A stretch of DNA of 64,000 nucleotides from an uncultured Lachnospiraceae bacterium (GTDB lineage: Bacteria > Bacillota > Clostridia > Lachnospirales > Lachnospiraceae): positions 1-64,000 of the forward strand of contig CAKSBC010000002.1 in assembly GCA_934438085.1 (NCBI GenBank). The letters run 5' to 3'. This document shows, in pieces, positions 17,517 to 26,223 of this stretch (its first letter is position 1; every line of letters starts with the position of its first letter). A program made the translations under genes and the position numbers. The notes below the pieces were generated by a model. That model was not told the DNA's origin. It did not search any database and saw nothing but the letters and a program-made list of their open reading frames with translations.

Positions 17517-18551
17517 ATGCAAAAAGACAGACGGTTTATGGACAGATTTACAAATAGAGTTTTGAAATTCATAAGAGAAAATGAGCTTATCGAAAAGGGT
17601 GATAATGTTATAGTCGGCTTTTCGGGAGGCGCTGATTCTGTCGCGCTTTTAATGGTGCTTTATGAGCTTAAGAGACTGCTTAGCATAAAGCTGTTTGCCG
17701 TTCACGTCAATCATGGACTCAGAGGAGAAGAGGCATTAAGAGACGAGGAATTCTGTAAAGCACTCTGCAGGAAATATGATATACCGTTTGAAGCATTTCA
17801 CGAGGATGTCAGAGGCTATATGAAGGAGAAGGGAGTTACTGAGGAAGAGGCCGGACGTATCCTGCGCTACAGAGCCTTCGATACGATTGGAAAGAAGCTC
17901 GTTGAAGGCAGAGCAATAAAGGCTGTCGCACATCATGCAGATGATCAGGCAGAGACTATTCTTTTTAATATGCTGAGAGGCAGCGGACTTAAGGGACTTG
18001 GCGGCATGCAGCCTAAAAGAGATGACATTATCAGACCGCTTCTTTGCATTGGTAAAAAAGATATTACAGAATGGCTTAGTAAAAAGGGCATAGGATATGT
18101 GACCGATTCGACCAATCTTGAAAATGATCATACAAGAAACAGGATCAGAAATATTATCATGCCGGAGCTGAAGGCTTCTGTCAATGAGAAATCTGCGGAG
18201 CATATTGCAGCTGCAGGGCAGAAAATATATGAAGCAGACGAATTTATCCGATCTGAGGCCGAAGATTTTATACGGAAGCTTAATGAGCAGGAGGAACAGT
18301 CTGAAAACGGTGTAAAAAGGATCAGACTGGGCCAGACTAAGCTCAAAGAAAAGCCGCAGATATTCAGGATATATGTTATAATCGAAGCGTTGAGACTGCT
18401 TGATATTCCGCTTAAAGACTGGGGAGACAGGCATTTTCAGGACATAGATAAGCTGCTTTTCATGGGGAAGGGCGCTCATGCGGATCTGCCCGGCATGGCA
18501 GCTGCAGATAACGGATACAGGGAGACCTATATCACATACAGAGGAATGTAA
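17517..18551 (+). CDS. tilS: tRNA(Ile)-lysidine synthase, short form
   Basis: A 344-residue N-type ATP pyrophosphatase that converts C34 of the CAU-anticodon tRNA-Ile to lysidine. The PP-loop SGGADS is at about 36-41; HVNHGLRGEEALRDE, HHADDQAET and the DST-N-R-N-R-IR region (DSTNLENDHTRNRIRN) are all present. The C-terminal substrate-binding TilS_C domain found in E. coli and B. subtilis enzymes (430-470 residues) is missing: the protein stops soon after the central helical domain, similar to the short Aquifex form. The alternative in-frame ATG at 17538 is possible. It is followed by hpt and ftsH, the classic Firmicutes order. Confidence 0.93.
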   Translation: MQKDRRFMDRFTNRVLKFIRENELIEKGDNVIVGFSGGADSVALLMVLYELKRLLSIKLFAVHVNHGLRGEEALRDEEFCKALCRKYDIPFEAFHEDVRGYMKEKGVTEEEAGRILRYRAFDTIGKKLVEGRAIKAVAHHADDQAETILFNMLRGSGLKGLGGMQPKRDDIIRPLLCIGKKDITEWLSKKGIGYVTDSTNLENDHTRNRIRNIIMPELKASVNEKSAEHIAAAGQKIYEADEFIRSEAEDFIRKLNEQEEQSENGVKRIRLGQTKLKEKPQIFRIYVIIEALRLLDIPLKDWGDRHFQDIDKLLFMGKGAHADLPGMAAADNGYRETYITYRGM

Positions 18552-18600
18552 TTAAGCGTAAGCATTTACATAAAAATGATTAAACACGGAGGAAACTATT

Positions 18601-19125
18601 GTGTATACGATAAGTACACTTATATCTGAGGAAAAGCTCGTTGCAAGGATCAAGGAGATGGGTGCACAGATAAGCAGGGATTACGAAGGAAAGAGCGTTC
18701 ATCTCATCTGCATCCTTAAGGGCGGAGCCTATTTTATGACAGAGCTTTCAAAATATATCACTGTTCCTGTAACTATCGACTTCATGCAGGTTACAAGCTA
18801 CGGTTCAGGAACTACCTCATCAGGCATAGTTAAGATCGTTAAGGATCATGATGAGCCGCTTGAGGGACGTGAGGTCATCGTAGTTGAGGATATCATTGAT
18901 ACAGGCTATACACTTTCATATCTTTTAGAGATGCTTAAGGACAGAAAGCCTGCATCATTAAAGCTTGCAGCTATGCTTAATAAGCCTGACAGAAGAATAA
19001 GAGAGGTCAAGATCGATTACTGCGGATTTGACGTACCGGATAAGTTTGTTATCGGCTACGGTCTTGACTATGATCAGAAATACAGAAATCTTCCGTACAT
19101 CGGAGTTGTTGAAGGACTTGACTAA
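18601..19125 (+). CDS. hpt: Hypoxanthine phosphoribosyltransferase
   Basis: A 174-residue purine-salvage enzyme that joins hypoxanthine or guanine with PRPP. The PRPP loop VIVVEDIIDTGYTL is intact, as are LKGGAYFMTELSK and the flexible-loop segment TSYGSGTTSSG. It starts with GTG, chosen because GGAGG precedes it at good spacing and family members start at this point. Located between tilS and ftsH, four bases upstream of ftsH. Confidence 0.96.
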   Translation: MYTISTLISEEKLVARIKEMGAQISRDYEGKSVHLICILKGGAYFMTELSKYITVPVTIDFMQVTSYGSGTTSSGIVKIVKDHDEPLEGREVIVVEDIIDTGYTLSYLLEMLKDRKPASLKLAAMLNKPDRRIREVKIDYCGFDVPDKFVIGYGLDYDQKYRNLPYIGVVEGLD

Positions 19126-19128
19126 GGC

Positions 19129-20952
19129 ATGAACACTAATCAGAAAATGATGCGCAATACATGGCTTGGTCTGCTCATGTTTATGCTGCTGGCGTATGCC
19201 CTTACGCGAGGTTTCGGAAGAAATCAGATGACGGTAAACATTTCGAGCACTCAGATGGAGAGCCTGCTTACATCTGCCGATTCGGGAAGCTATGCAGTAA
19301 CTATTACTGCAGCATCGGACAATAACAGCGGTACTGTTTCAGCCACAGATCTTACATCTGACGGCAGAGTGTTAAGTGCCAATGTTACCAGTGCGGACAG
19401 GTTTGCAGAAAAGCTTGAAACTGCCGGAGTGGATTACGAGGTTCGTAAGACCGGCAGCTATAATCTGCTTATCGCCACAGTGGTACCTTCGCTCATAAGC
19501 ATTATCATGATAGTTTTCCTTATAAGGATGATGAGCGGAGCGGCCGGCGGACAGGGCGCAAAGATGGCGAACTTTTCAAAGAGCCGTGCGAGACTTTCAA
19601 GCAATGTCAGTGTCAAGCTTGATGATGTTGCCGGAATGGTCGAGGAAAAGGATGAGCTTAAAGAGGTCATAGAGTTTTTAAAGAATCCTAAGGCTTTTAA
19701 TGATATGGGTGCGCGAATTCCTAAGGGCGTAATATTGGTCGGATCTCCGGGAACAGGAAAAACGCTTCTTGCAAAGGCAGTCGCAGGTGAGGCAAGAGTT
19801 CCGTTTTACAGCATTTCCGGCTCTGATTTCGTAGAAATGTTCGTAGGTGTAGGTGCTGCAAGAGTCCGCGATATGTTCGAAGAGGCGAAAAAGAATTCGC
19901 CGTGCATCATATTTATCGATGAGATCGATGCGGTAGCGAGACGAAGAGGCACAGGCCTTGGAGGCTCACATGATGAGCGTGAGCAGACACTCAATCAGAT
20001 GCTTGTTGAAATGGATGGCTTTGAGAAGAACCAGGGCATCATAGTCATGGCAGCAACCAACAGAGTGGATATCCTTGACCCTGCCATCATGAGACCGGGG
20101 CGATTTGACAGAAAGATAACCGTAGGTCATCCGGATGTTGTGGCACGTGAGGCGATACTTAATGTTCACGCCAGAAATAAGCATCTTGCTGCAGATGTGG
20201 ATCTGCATAGGATAGCGCAGACTACATCCGGATATACCGGAGCAGATCTTGAGAACCTTCTTAATGAGGCAGCTATTGAAGCCACCATGGAGAAGAAAAC
20301 CGAGATCGATCAGAAGGATATTGAAGATGCCTTCATTAAGACCGGTATAGGCAAGGAAAAGAAGTCCAAGGTCATTTCAGAACGTGATAAAAAGATCACG
20401 GCGTATCATGAGACCGGACATGCTATCATTTTCCACCTTTTAAAGGACGTAGGACCTGTACATCTTATAAGCATTATTCCTACCGGAGAAGGCGCTGCAG
20501 GCTATACCATGCCGCTTCCTGATAAGGACGACAGTCATATTACCAGAGGACAGCTTAAGCATATGATGATGGCTGCCATGGGCGGACGTATTGCCGAGGA
20601 GCTTATATGTGATGATATAACCACAGGTGCTTCACAGGATATCAAGCAGGTAACGAAGATCGCGCGTGCAATGGTTATGCAGTACGGCATGAGTGATCAG
20701 ATAGGCATGATAAACTGTGATGAAAATAACGGAGGGGATGATGTCTTCCTCGGTTACGATATCGCACATAACAAGACCTATGGAGAGGATATGCTGAGCC
20801 TTATCGACAGAGAGGTTAAGAAGCTTGTAGATGAGTGCTATCATGACGCTAAGGAAATGATTGAAGCACATAGGGATGTTCTTGAAAAGAGCTGCGCACT
20901 ACTGCTTGAAAAGGAAAAGCTCAGCGGAGAGGAATTTGCAGGGCTGTTCTGA
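19129..20952 (+). CDS. ftsH: ATP-dependent zinc metalloprotease FtsH
   Basis: A 607-residue membrane-anchored AAA+ protease that degrades misassembled membrane proteins and short-lived regulators. Two membrane segments (about 8-25 and 113-134) frame a small extracytoplasmic domain. The AAA module has Walker A GSPGTGKT (near 205), Walker B CIIFIDEIDAV and the second region of homology NRVDILDPAIMRPGRFD. The protease zinc site is HETGH (about 427-431) where most family members have HEAGH; the HExxH pattern is preserved. The C-terminus EEFAGLF is compact. A bidirectional terminator follows. Confidence 0.97.
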   Translation: MNTNQKMMRNTWLGLLMFMLLAYALTRGFGRNQMTVNISSTQMESLLTSADSGSYAVTITAASDNNSGTVSATDLTSDGRVLSANVTSADRFAEKLETAGVDYEVRKTGSYNLLIATVVPSLISIIMIVFLIRMMSGAAGGQGAKMANFSKSRARLSSNVSVKLDDVAGMVEEKDELKEVIEFLKNPKAFNDMGARIPKGVILVGSPGTGKTLLAKAVAGEARVPFYSISGSDFVEMFVGVGAARVRDMFEEAKKNSPCIIFIDEIDAVARRRGTGLGGSHDEREQTLNQMLVEMDGFEKNQGIIVMAATNRVDILDPAIMRPGRFDRKITVGHPDVVAREAILNVHARNKHLAADVDLHRIAQTTSGYTGADLENLLNEAAIEATMEKKTEIDQKDIEDAFIKTGIGKEKKSKVISERDKKITAYHETGHAIIFHLLKDVGPVHLISIIPTGEGAAGYTMPLPDKDDSHITRGQLKHMMMAAMGGRIAEELICDDITTGASQDIKQVTKIARAMVMQYGMSDQIGMINCDENNGGDDVFLGYDIAHNKTYGEDMLSLIDREVKKLVDECYHDAKEMIEAHRDVLEKSCALLLEKEKLSGEEFAGLF

Positions 20953-21036
20953 CGGAGCGTATGGAGCTTATATTATAGCTCTCAGAAATATTTTAATAAT
21001 GTCAGGATCATTATTTAAACGGTTATAATTCAAAAG

Positions 21037-21072
21037 AAAAGCGGTATCGGAAATTCATCCGGCACCGCTTTT
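21037..21072. terminator. Bidirectional intrinsic terminator
   Basis: AAAAGCGGTATCGG (21037-21050) pairs with CCGGCACCGCTTTT (21059-21072), with A-T tails on both sides. It serves ftsH on the plus strand and the thiamine salvage operon on the minus strand. Confidence 0.8.
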
Positions 21073-21142
21073 AAATGTGCGCTCTGAGGCACACGTTTTT
21101 AAGTATTAACCAAGCAAGGTATTATAAGTTTAGATATGAATA

Positions 21143-22213
21143 TCAAAACTCTATATCTGTCTTAACGTCACTTACTTCTACAGCCTTATCAATGAGGCCG
21201 GTCTCAAGCATCCAGTCGATGTTTTCCTGCCAGCAGTCATCTGTCTGTGAAAGGAACTCGGCATCAGCTGTCTCCATGAGAGGAAGAAGTACTTCGCAGC
21301 TCTTTTCTTCAACAGTCTTTGAAAGCGGGAAGTTTTCCTCATTCTGGTTGTCAAGAAGGATCTGGAGGCATCCGTCAGGATCAGCCTTGAAATCCTCAAA
21401 GCCCTTCTTTGAAGCACGGAGGAAGCCTGCAAGTACGTCAGATTCATTGGCTATCATATCGTCGCTTGCAAGGAAAACAGCCTCATAGTAATTAGGAATG
21501 CCGTAGTCATTAACCATGAAATAGTTAACATCAAAGCCTTCCTCCTCAAGCTGAGGAACTTCATGGTTTACAAGGCAGCCTATTGTAGCATCAACATTTC
21601 CTGTAGTCATTGAGCTCATAAGATCAAATCCGACATCGAGCATTGTTGTCTTTGAGAAATCTGCTCCGTCAGCCTCCATCATGGTCTGTACAAGAGACTC
21701 GCTGAGAGCTGTTCCGGCATAGCCTACGATCTTGCCTTCAAGATCCTTAGGGCGGTTAATATTCTCATCCTTAAGTGAAAGGATGATGTTGAGCGGGCTC
21801 TGTACGATAGCGCCGATACTCTTTAAGCCAATACCCTGATTTGCAACAGACTGAATGAGGTCATGCTGATAGTACATACCGATCTCAGCCTTTCCTGCAG
21901 CTACGAGGCTGAGAGCATCATTGGTATTGCTTGGAAACTGAACATTTACCTTAATGCCTTCCTCTGCGTAGTAGCCACGCTCTATAGCGGTGTAGATAAA
22001 TGTATGAATGGCATTAGGATACCAGTCTAAAACCACGTTGATCTCACGAAGATCCTGATCTTCTGAGGCTTCTGCAGCATCAGCATCAGCTTCGGTTACT
22101 GTTTCTTCAGCCTCTGCAGATGATTCAGTGGAAGCAGATGATCCGCATCCTGCAAGTGAAGCAGCTGCAAGAGCGCAGGCTGCAAATAATGCTATTAGTT
22201 TTCTTTTTTTCAT
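21143..22213 (-). CDS. thiY: HMP/thiamine-precursor ABC transporter, substrate-binding lipoprotein
   Basis: A 356-residue secreted lipoprotein. The signal peptide ends in the lipobox SLAGC (Cys at about 22), followed by an Ala/Glu/Asp-rich linker. The mature part is an NMT1/THI5-like periplasmic-binding fold (VLDWYPNAIHTFIYTAIERG, AGKAEIGMYYQHDLI), the family that binds pyrimidine precursors such as formylaminopyrimidine or HMP. It is the last gene of the TPP-riboswitch operon thiD-tenA-thiZ-thiX-thiY. A 128-base gap with hairpins separates it from thiX. Exact ligand is inferred from the operon. Confidence 0.87.
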   Translation of the reverse strand: MKKRKLIALFAACALAAASLAGCGSSASTESSAEAEETVTEADADAAEASEDQDLREINVVLDWYPNAIHTFIYTAIERGYYAEEGIKVNVQFPSNTNDALSLVAAGKAEIGMYYQHDLIQSVANQGIGLKSIGAIVQSPLNIILSLKDENINRPKDLEGKIVGYAGTALSESLVQTMMEADGADFSKTTMLDVGFDLMSSMTTGNVDATIGCLVNHEVPQLEEEGFDVNYFMVNDYGIPNYYEAVFLASDDMIANESDVLAGFLRASKKGFEDFKADPDGCLQILLDNQNEENFPLSKTVEEKSCEVLLPLMETADAEFLSQTDDCWQENIDWMLETGLIDKAVEVSDVKTDIEF

Positions 22214-22341
22214 AATCTTTCCCCTTAATGTATAAAGTTTAAGTTTTAAGGAAGCATTTAAAGGATTCCTTGCTCTATATCGAATGCTGAAAGGTGAGTG
22301 GATCCGTTCTCACGAAAAAGCATATCAATATCTAAAATAAA
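22214..22341 (-). other. Gap between thiX and thiY with small hairpins
   Basis: This 128-base gap interrupts an otherwise tightly packed operon. It contains GTGAG...CTCAC (around 22293-22312) and AAGGA...TCCTT (around 22239-22270) hairpins. No T-run or promoter is convincing. Such hairpins upstream of a binding-protein gene often mark processing or stabilising sites that raise its copy number; here that is inference. The thiY ribosome site is GGGGAAAG. Confidence 0.35.
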
Positions 22342-23097
22342 TTAAAGATCTTTTCTCCAGCATATGAGTTTCTTTTCGAAAATACCTACTATAGCGACAA
22401 GCACCATAGCCGCAATACTGAGAAGAAGTATCGGTGCGAAAACGCCGGCTCCGTCAAGCTGAGTCATCATACGTCGGCTGAAATAACCAAGACCGGACTG
22501 TGCACCTAACCATTCTCCTATTGCGGCACCTATGATAGAAATAGGTATAGCCATTTTGATAGCGGAGAAAAAGTAAGGAAGCACTGCAGGCAGCTTAAGC
22601 TTTAAAAATATCTGCTTTTTATCCGCGCCAAAGGTCTGCATCAGCTCTGTCATTTCGGTTTTCACCGATTTAAAGCCGTCGAAGACAGTAATAGTTATCG
22701 GAAAAAATGTCATCAGTACTGTCACTAACACCTTACTCCATATGCCGTATCCGAACCAGAGCACGAAAAGCGGTGCAAGAGCTGTAGTAGGAATGGTCTG
22801 ACTGGCTATGACGAGCGGATATATCGCTTTTTCCACGGTTTCACTCATATCCATAATGACAGCAAGAAACAGTCCGAGAACTATCGAAATTGTTAATCCT
22901 ACGGTCACGACCTCCATTGTTGCCGGAAGGTGAGCCTTAAATAACGGAACTCTGAGATCCCATAGCTTCTTAACTATTTGTATCGGTGAGGGCAGTATAT
23001 ACGCCGCGTTCATATGCATTGCCGCAGCCTGCCATATAATAAGAAGAGCAAACAGCAGGATGGCAGCCGGGAGATTCGCCTTAGCGTTATTTTTCAT
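22342..23097 (-). CDS. thiX: Thiamine-precursor ABC transporter permease
   Basis: A 251-residue integral membrane protein of the BPD_transp_1 family with about six membrane segments. The EAA-loop region GADKKQIFLKLKLPAVLPYFF, which contacts the ATPase, is intact. It resembles ThiX/SsuC-type permeases. The start ATG overlaps the stop of thiZ by 4 bases, indicating coupled translation. Operon partners are ThiZ (ATPase) and ThiY (binding protein). Confidence 0.87.
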   Translation of the reverse strand: MKNNAKANLPAAILLFALLIIWQAAAMHMNAAYILPSPIQIVKKLWDLRVPLFKAHLPATMEVVTVGLTISIVLGLFLAVIMDMSETVEKAIYPLVIASQTIPTTALAPLFVLWFGYGIWSKVLVTVLMTFFPITITVFDGFKSVKTEMTELMQTFGADKKQIFLKLKLPAVLPYFFSAIKMAIPISIIGAAIGEWLGAQSGLGYFSRRMMTQLDGAGVFAPILLLSIAAMVLVAIVGIFEKKLICWRKDL

Positions 23098-23861
23098 GCG
23101 GTCTCCTTTCTGAGCATGCTTATAAGTCTTTCCTTGATATCTGCTATGCCGGGTTCACTTAATGATCTTAAGCTTCTCGGATAGGCTGCCGGTATATCAA
23201 CGCTGGTGAGACTATCTATAGGATAATGCTCGGCAACAAGTACGCGGTTTGATAAAAACACAGCCTCATCCACATCGTGAGTGATAAAGAGTATTGTCTT
23301 TTTATCGCGTTCCCATTGATCTAATAGCCATTCTCTTAAGGAAAGTCTGGTAAGATAATCAAGCGCCGAAAACGGTTCATCCAAAAGCAGCAGGTCACAG
23401 CCTGTAAGAAGTGTCCTTGCAAAGGCTGCACGCTGACGCATGCCTCCGGAAAGCTCAGACGGTGATTTCTGCCCCCAGTTTTCCAACCCTACGTTTTTTA
23501 ATACCTCATTTACACGATCATCCATCTCGGACTTGCTTAAGCCTCCCTTGATCTCAAGGGGAAGCCTTACATTGTCGGCAACAGTGCGCCATGGGAAAAG
23601 CAGATCATTCTGAGGCATATAACCGCAGTAATTCTTGTGGTCTCCTATACTCTGACCGTCGGCATAAATCTCACCGCACTGAGGCTTTAACAGCTTATTT
23701 ACAAGACGGAAGATCGTGCTTTTTCCGCAGCCGGACGGCCCTATGAGGCATACGAATTCTCCGCGTTTTATACTGAAGCTCAGATTATCTATCGTAGGTG
23801 CGGCTTCACCGCTGTAGGTAAGAGATACATTGTTAAATTCAAGCATTGCTTCGGGAATCAT
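23094..23861 (-). CDS. thiZ: Thiamine-precursor ABC transporter ATP-binding protein
   Basis: A 255-residue ABC ATPase. Walker A GPSGCGKST, Q-loop MPQND, signature LSGGMRQRAAFART, Walker B LLLLDEPFSALD and the switch His in FITHDVDEA are all intact. The ATG at 23861 forms an ATGA overlap with the tenA stop and has GGGAG at good spacing; a further in-frame ATG at 23876 lies inside tenA. It energises import through ThiX of a substrate captured by ThiY. Confidence 0.9.
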   Translation of the reverse strand: MIPEAMLEFNNVSLTYSGEAAPTIDNLSFSIKRGEFVCLIGPSGCGKSTIFRLVNKLLKPQCGEIYADGQSIGDHKNYCGYMPQNDLLFPWRTVADNVRLPLEIKGGLSKSEMDDRVNEVLKNVGLENWGQKSPSELSGGMRQRAAFARTLLTGCDLLLLDEPFSALDYLTRLSLREWLLDQWERDKKTILFITHDVDEAVFLSNRVLVAEHYPIDSLTSVDIPAAYPRSLRSLSEPGIADIKERLISMLRKETA

Positions 23862-24523
23862 CCGCGCATCTCCCATGCCATATCCCAGAATGAGCCTTCA
23901 TAGCGGGAACAATTAATAAATATCTGCTTAAGATGCTCTAACTGTGCATCGTTCAAATCTGCAGTAAGTTTCTCTGTAAGATCTATGAGCACCTTATTTG
24001 CCTTTGCATATTCGTCGGAAACATAGCCTCGTATCCATTCTCCGTAAAACTCATGATCTGCGGCAGCAGGGTTATTTGCAACTATATGCTTTGCAATGAC
24101 CTCATAGCTTACGGCGCAGCTCAATATAGCAACGAGAACCTCGGCAGCTCCGCCTTCATAAGCCATTCTGAGCATGTAAGAGGTGTAGCTGAGATTGTCA
24201 AGAGCGAGAGGTGTGTGCTCAGCTTCTTCAAGACTTATGCCGAGTCTCTTCATATAACCTCTGTGTATGTCCATCTCGCCGTCAAGGATCTGATCAACAT
24301 AGCCTGCACAGTGACGCATTGTCTCTTTATCTGAAGCCTTAGCAACGCCTAAAGCAAAAACTCTGGCATAATCGATCAGATAGAGATAATCCTGAATCAT
24401 GTAATACTTAAATTTTTCCTTATCAAGAGTGCCGTCGGCGATGCCGGTTACAAACGGATGTCTGTCATAGCCATCCCATATGTCCTTAACAGACTCGATA
24501 AGCATATCTGTGTTCTTTCCCAT
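23858..24523 (-). CDS. tenA: Aminopyrimidine aminohydrolase / thiaminase II
   Basis: A 221-residue all-helical TenA protein that hydrolyses aminomethylpyrimidine (from degraded thiamine) to HMP. The conserved YMIQDYLYLIDYARVFALG, the cysteine-bearing AILSCAVSYEVIAK (catalytic Cys near 135) and the C-terminal YEGSFWDMAWEM are recognisable. AGGAGC precedes the ATG. It lies between thiD and thiZ under the TPP riboswitch, which fits a salvage role. Confidence 0.94.
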   Translation of the reverse strand: MGKNTDMLIESVKDIWDGYDRHPFVTGIADGTLDKEKFKYYMIQDYLYLIDYARVFALGVAKASDKETMRHCAGYVDQILDGEMDIHRGYMKRLGISLEEAEHTPLALDNLSYTSYMLRMAYEGGAAEVLVAILSCAVSYEVIAKHIVANNPAAADHEFYGEWIRGYVSDEYAKANKVLIDLTEKLTADLNDAQLEHLKQIFINCSRYEGSFWDMAWEMRG

Positions 24524-24592
24524 TTAAAGCTCCTGTTTCTTCAAAATAAATAAATGTATCTGCCTTAAGCGTAAGCCCTGGGCATTAGAATT

Positions 24593-25399
24593 TTACTCGG
24601 CAAATCTGCTGTTAATGTCAAAATTATGCTGCATAGGACCTGAGCCCTTTCCGAGATCAAGCATGGCTGCAAGAGCTCCGCTGATGTATTCCTTTGCACG
24701 CTCTACGGATGTCTTGAGGTCATAGCCCTTTGCAAGATTGGAAGCAATGGCACTTGAAAGTGTACAGCCTGTTCCGTGTGTATTCGGATTATCTATGCGC
24801 TTTCCGTTAAACCAGTAATACTCTCCGTTTGCGCAGAGAAGATCATTTGCATCATTAAGACTGTGTCCGCCCTTACAGAGTACGGCACAGCCGTAGCGGC
24901 TGCTGATAATGCCTGCAGCTGTTACCATATCTTCGGAAGACCTCACAGGCATTTCTGCAAGCACTTCTGTTTCAGGGATATTAGGGGTAAGTACAGTTGC
25001 AAGCGGAAGAAGCAGATCCTTAAGTGCCGCAATGGCATCATCACTGATGAGCTTTGCTCCGGAGGTTGCTACCATAACAGGATCAACAACTATTCGCTCT
25101 GCCTTATATTCCTTCAGCTTGTCGGCGATTGCCTTGATAAGTCCTGTGGAGGAAACCATGCCTATCTTGACTGCATCCGGTCTGATATCGGTAAAAATGC
25201 TGTCAAGCTGCAGTGATAAAAATTCAGGAGTAACTTCATAGATCCCCTGCACACCTGTAGTATTCTGTGCTGTAAGTGCGGTTATGGCACTCATTGCATA
25301 GACACCGTTAGCGGTCATTGTCTTAATATCGGCCTGAACTCCTGCTCCGCCTGATGAATCGCTTCCTGCGATAGTTAATGCTGTATGAATCATATTCAT
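24593..25399 (-). CDS. thiD: HMP kinase / HMP-phosphate kinase
   Basis: A 268-residue ribokinase-fold enzyme that phosphorylates HMP twice to HMP-PP for coupling to the thiazole. Signatures: ALTIAGSDSSGGAGVQADIKT at the start, VVDPVMVATSGAKL, and the anion-hole motif NPNTHGTGCTLSSAIASNLA. The ATG at 25399 follows AAAGGAG and the family begins here; the frame runs open further upstream but that part lies in the leader. It is the first gene behind the TPP riboswitch. Confidence 0.95.
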   Translation of the reverse strand: MNMIHTALTIAGSDSSGGAGVQADIKTMTANGVYAMSAITALTAQNTTGVQGIYEVTPEFLSLQLDSIFTDIRPDAVKIGMVSSTGLIKAIADKLKEYKAERIVVDPVMVATSGAKLISDDAIAALKDLLLPLATVLTPNIPETEVLAEMPVRSSEDMVTAAGIISSRYGCAVLCKGGHSLNDANDLLCANGEYYWFNGKRIDNPNTHGTGCTLSSAIASNLAKGYDLKTSVERAKEYISGALAAMLDLGKGSGPMQHNFDINSRFAE

Positions 25400-25595
25400 T
25401 GCTCCTTTAATAATATATGATTGTTTGTTCAGGCTTATCTTTGAAAAAATAACGAAATGTCTGTATAACGGTTGATATACAAAATGTACAGTATCAGAGC
25501 CGGGAGTCTTCTGCATAAAGAGTCTTAAAAAAAGCCTTGCAAAAGAACAAAAACACAAGACAATATGAAATTTTTGAAAGCGCCTGAAGGTTGAA

Positions 25596-25622
25596 GATAC
25601 AAGGTGGTGCCCCCAATGTACC
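25596..25622 (-). ncRNA. Conserved hairpin in the thiD leader (copy A of a two-copy element)
   Basis: On the minus strand GGTACA pairs with TGTATC (6 bp including one G-U) around the 15-base loop TTGGGGGCACCACCT. A second hairpin with different stem sequence but the same loop length and the same GGGGGCACCAC core lies in the thiS leader at 58108-58134. Conserved loop plus compensatory stem change argues for a functional RNA. Here it lies after the TPP terminator and about 200 bases before thiD. Confidence 0.6.
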
Positions 25623-25682
25623 CGAAAGTCTATAAAAGCCTATCCCGTTAAAGTACGAAACCATAAGCTTTATAAATGTAAT

Positions 25683-25714
25683 AAAAAAGAGAAGCGCCTT
25701 TCCGGGAGCCTCTC
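25683..25714 (-). terminator. Expression-platform terminator of the thiD TPP riboswitch
   Basis: Minus-strand GAGAGGCTCC pairs with GGCGCTTCTC (one wobble, one mismatch) and is followed by six T. It begins about 38 bases after the aptamer, so ligand binding can favour termination. Confidence 0.7.
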
Positions 25715-25752
25715 CTTAGCGTGGATGATATTGAACATCCGAGAATCTAAAA

Positions 25753-25842
25753 GTATTTCCCTACGTTGGCATTATCCAAATCAGGTTATGGGTTACGGCG
25801 CTAACAGCCGAATCTCAGCCTGCTTTTTGCAAGCTCCCCTAA
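25753..25842 (-). promoter_or_regulatory. TPP riboswitch aptamer (thiD operon)
   Basis: The minus strand shows the thi-box: GGGGAGC, then CAGGCTGAGA, then a variable arm, then ACCTGATTTGGATAATGCCA and ACGTAGGGAAA. These are the pyrimidine-sensing CUGAGA helix and the pyrophosphate-sensing GAUAAUGCCA helix of the TPP aptamer. It is followed by a terminator and by thiD-tenA-thiZXY, so high TPP should switch off salvage. Confidence 0.95.
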
Positions 25843-25928
25843 TCAGTCAGACAGCCGATGCATAAGCAACGGACTTCTCTTAAATTATAAAAAACAACAG
25901 CCAAAATAAGCTAATGTTTACGCTTGCT

Positions 25929-25957
25929 ACAATATGACAAATGCCGCAATTTGTCAA
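25929..25957 (-). promoter_or_regulatory. Promoter of the thiamine salvage operon
   Basis: Minus strand TTGACA (25952-25957), 17 bases, TATTGT (25929-25934). It lies about 85 bases upstream of the TPP aptamer. The rest of the 26.0-26.15 kb gap is AT-rich and shows nothing further that I can assign. Confidence 0.65.
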
Positions 25958-26163
25958 TATATTAAGGCTTATGGACCTGAGAATATTCAATATTGTTTAT
26001 ATGAAAATGTATAAGTATTAATGATAATAAACAAACCAAAAATTATAGTTAAAATGTTTAATAAGTAAGATATCAGAAAAGCATTATTAGGAACAGACAG
26101 TTACATAATTAAATATCATGTAACAGGAGTGCGAATATTTCCACATCGGTTTTGCCAAAACCC

Positions 26164-26192
26164 TTGACAAAGTCTGCATATAAATCTACCAT
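26164..26192 (+). promoter_or_regulatory. Promoter of the DegV gene
   Basis: TTGACA (26164-26169), 17 bases, TACCAT (26187-26192). A start near 26199 supports the ATG at 26224 over a far-upstream in-frame codon. Confidence 0.55.
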
Positions 26193-26223
26193 TGGATTCA
26201 GAAACATAACGGAGGGCTTATCC

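Noticed and set aside
25400..25558. N-terminal extension of ThiD
   Set aside because: The open upstream frame has no ribosome site, lies in the regulated leader, and the family start with AAAGGAG is at 25399.
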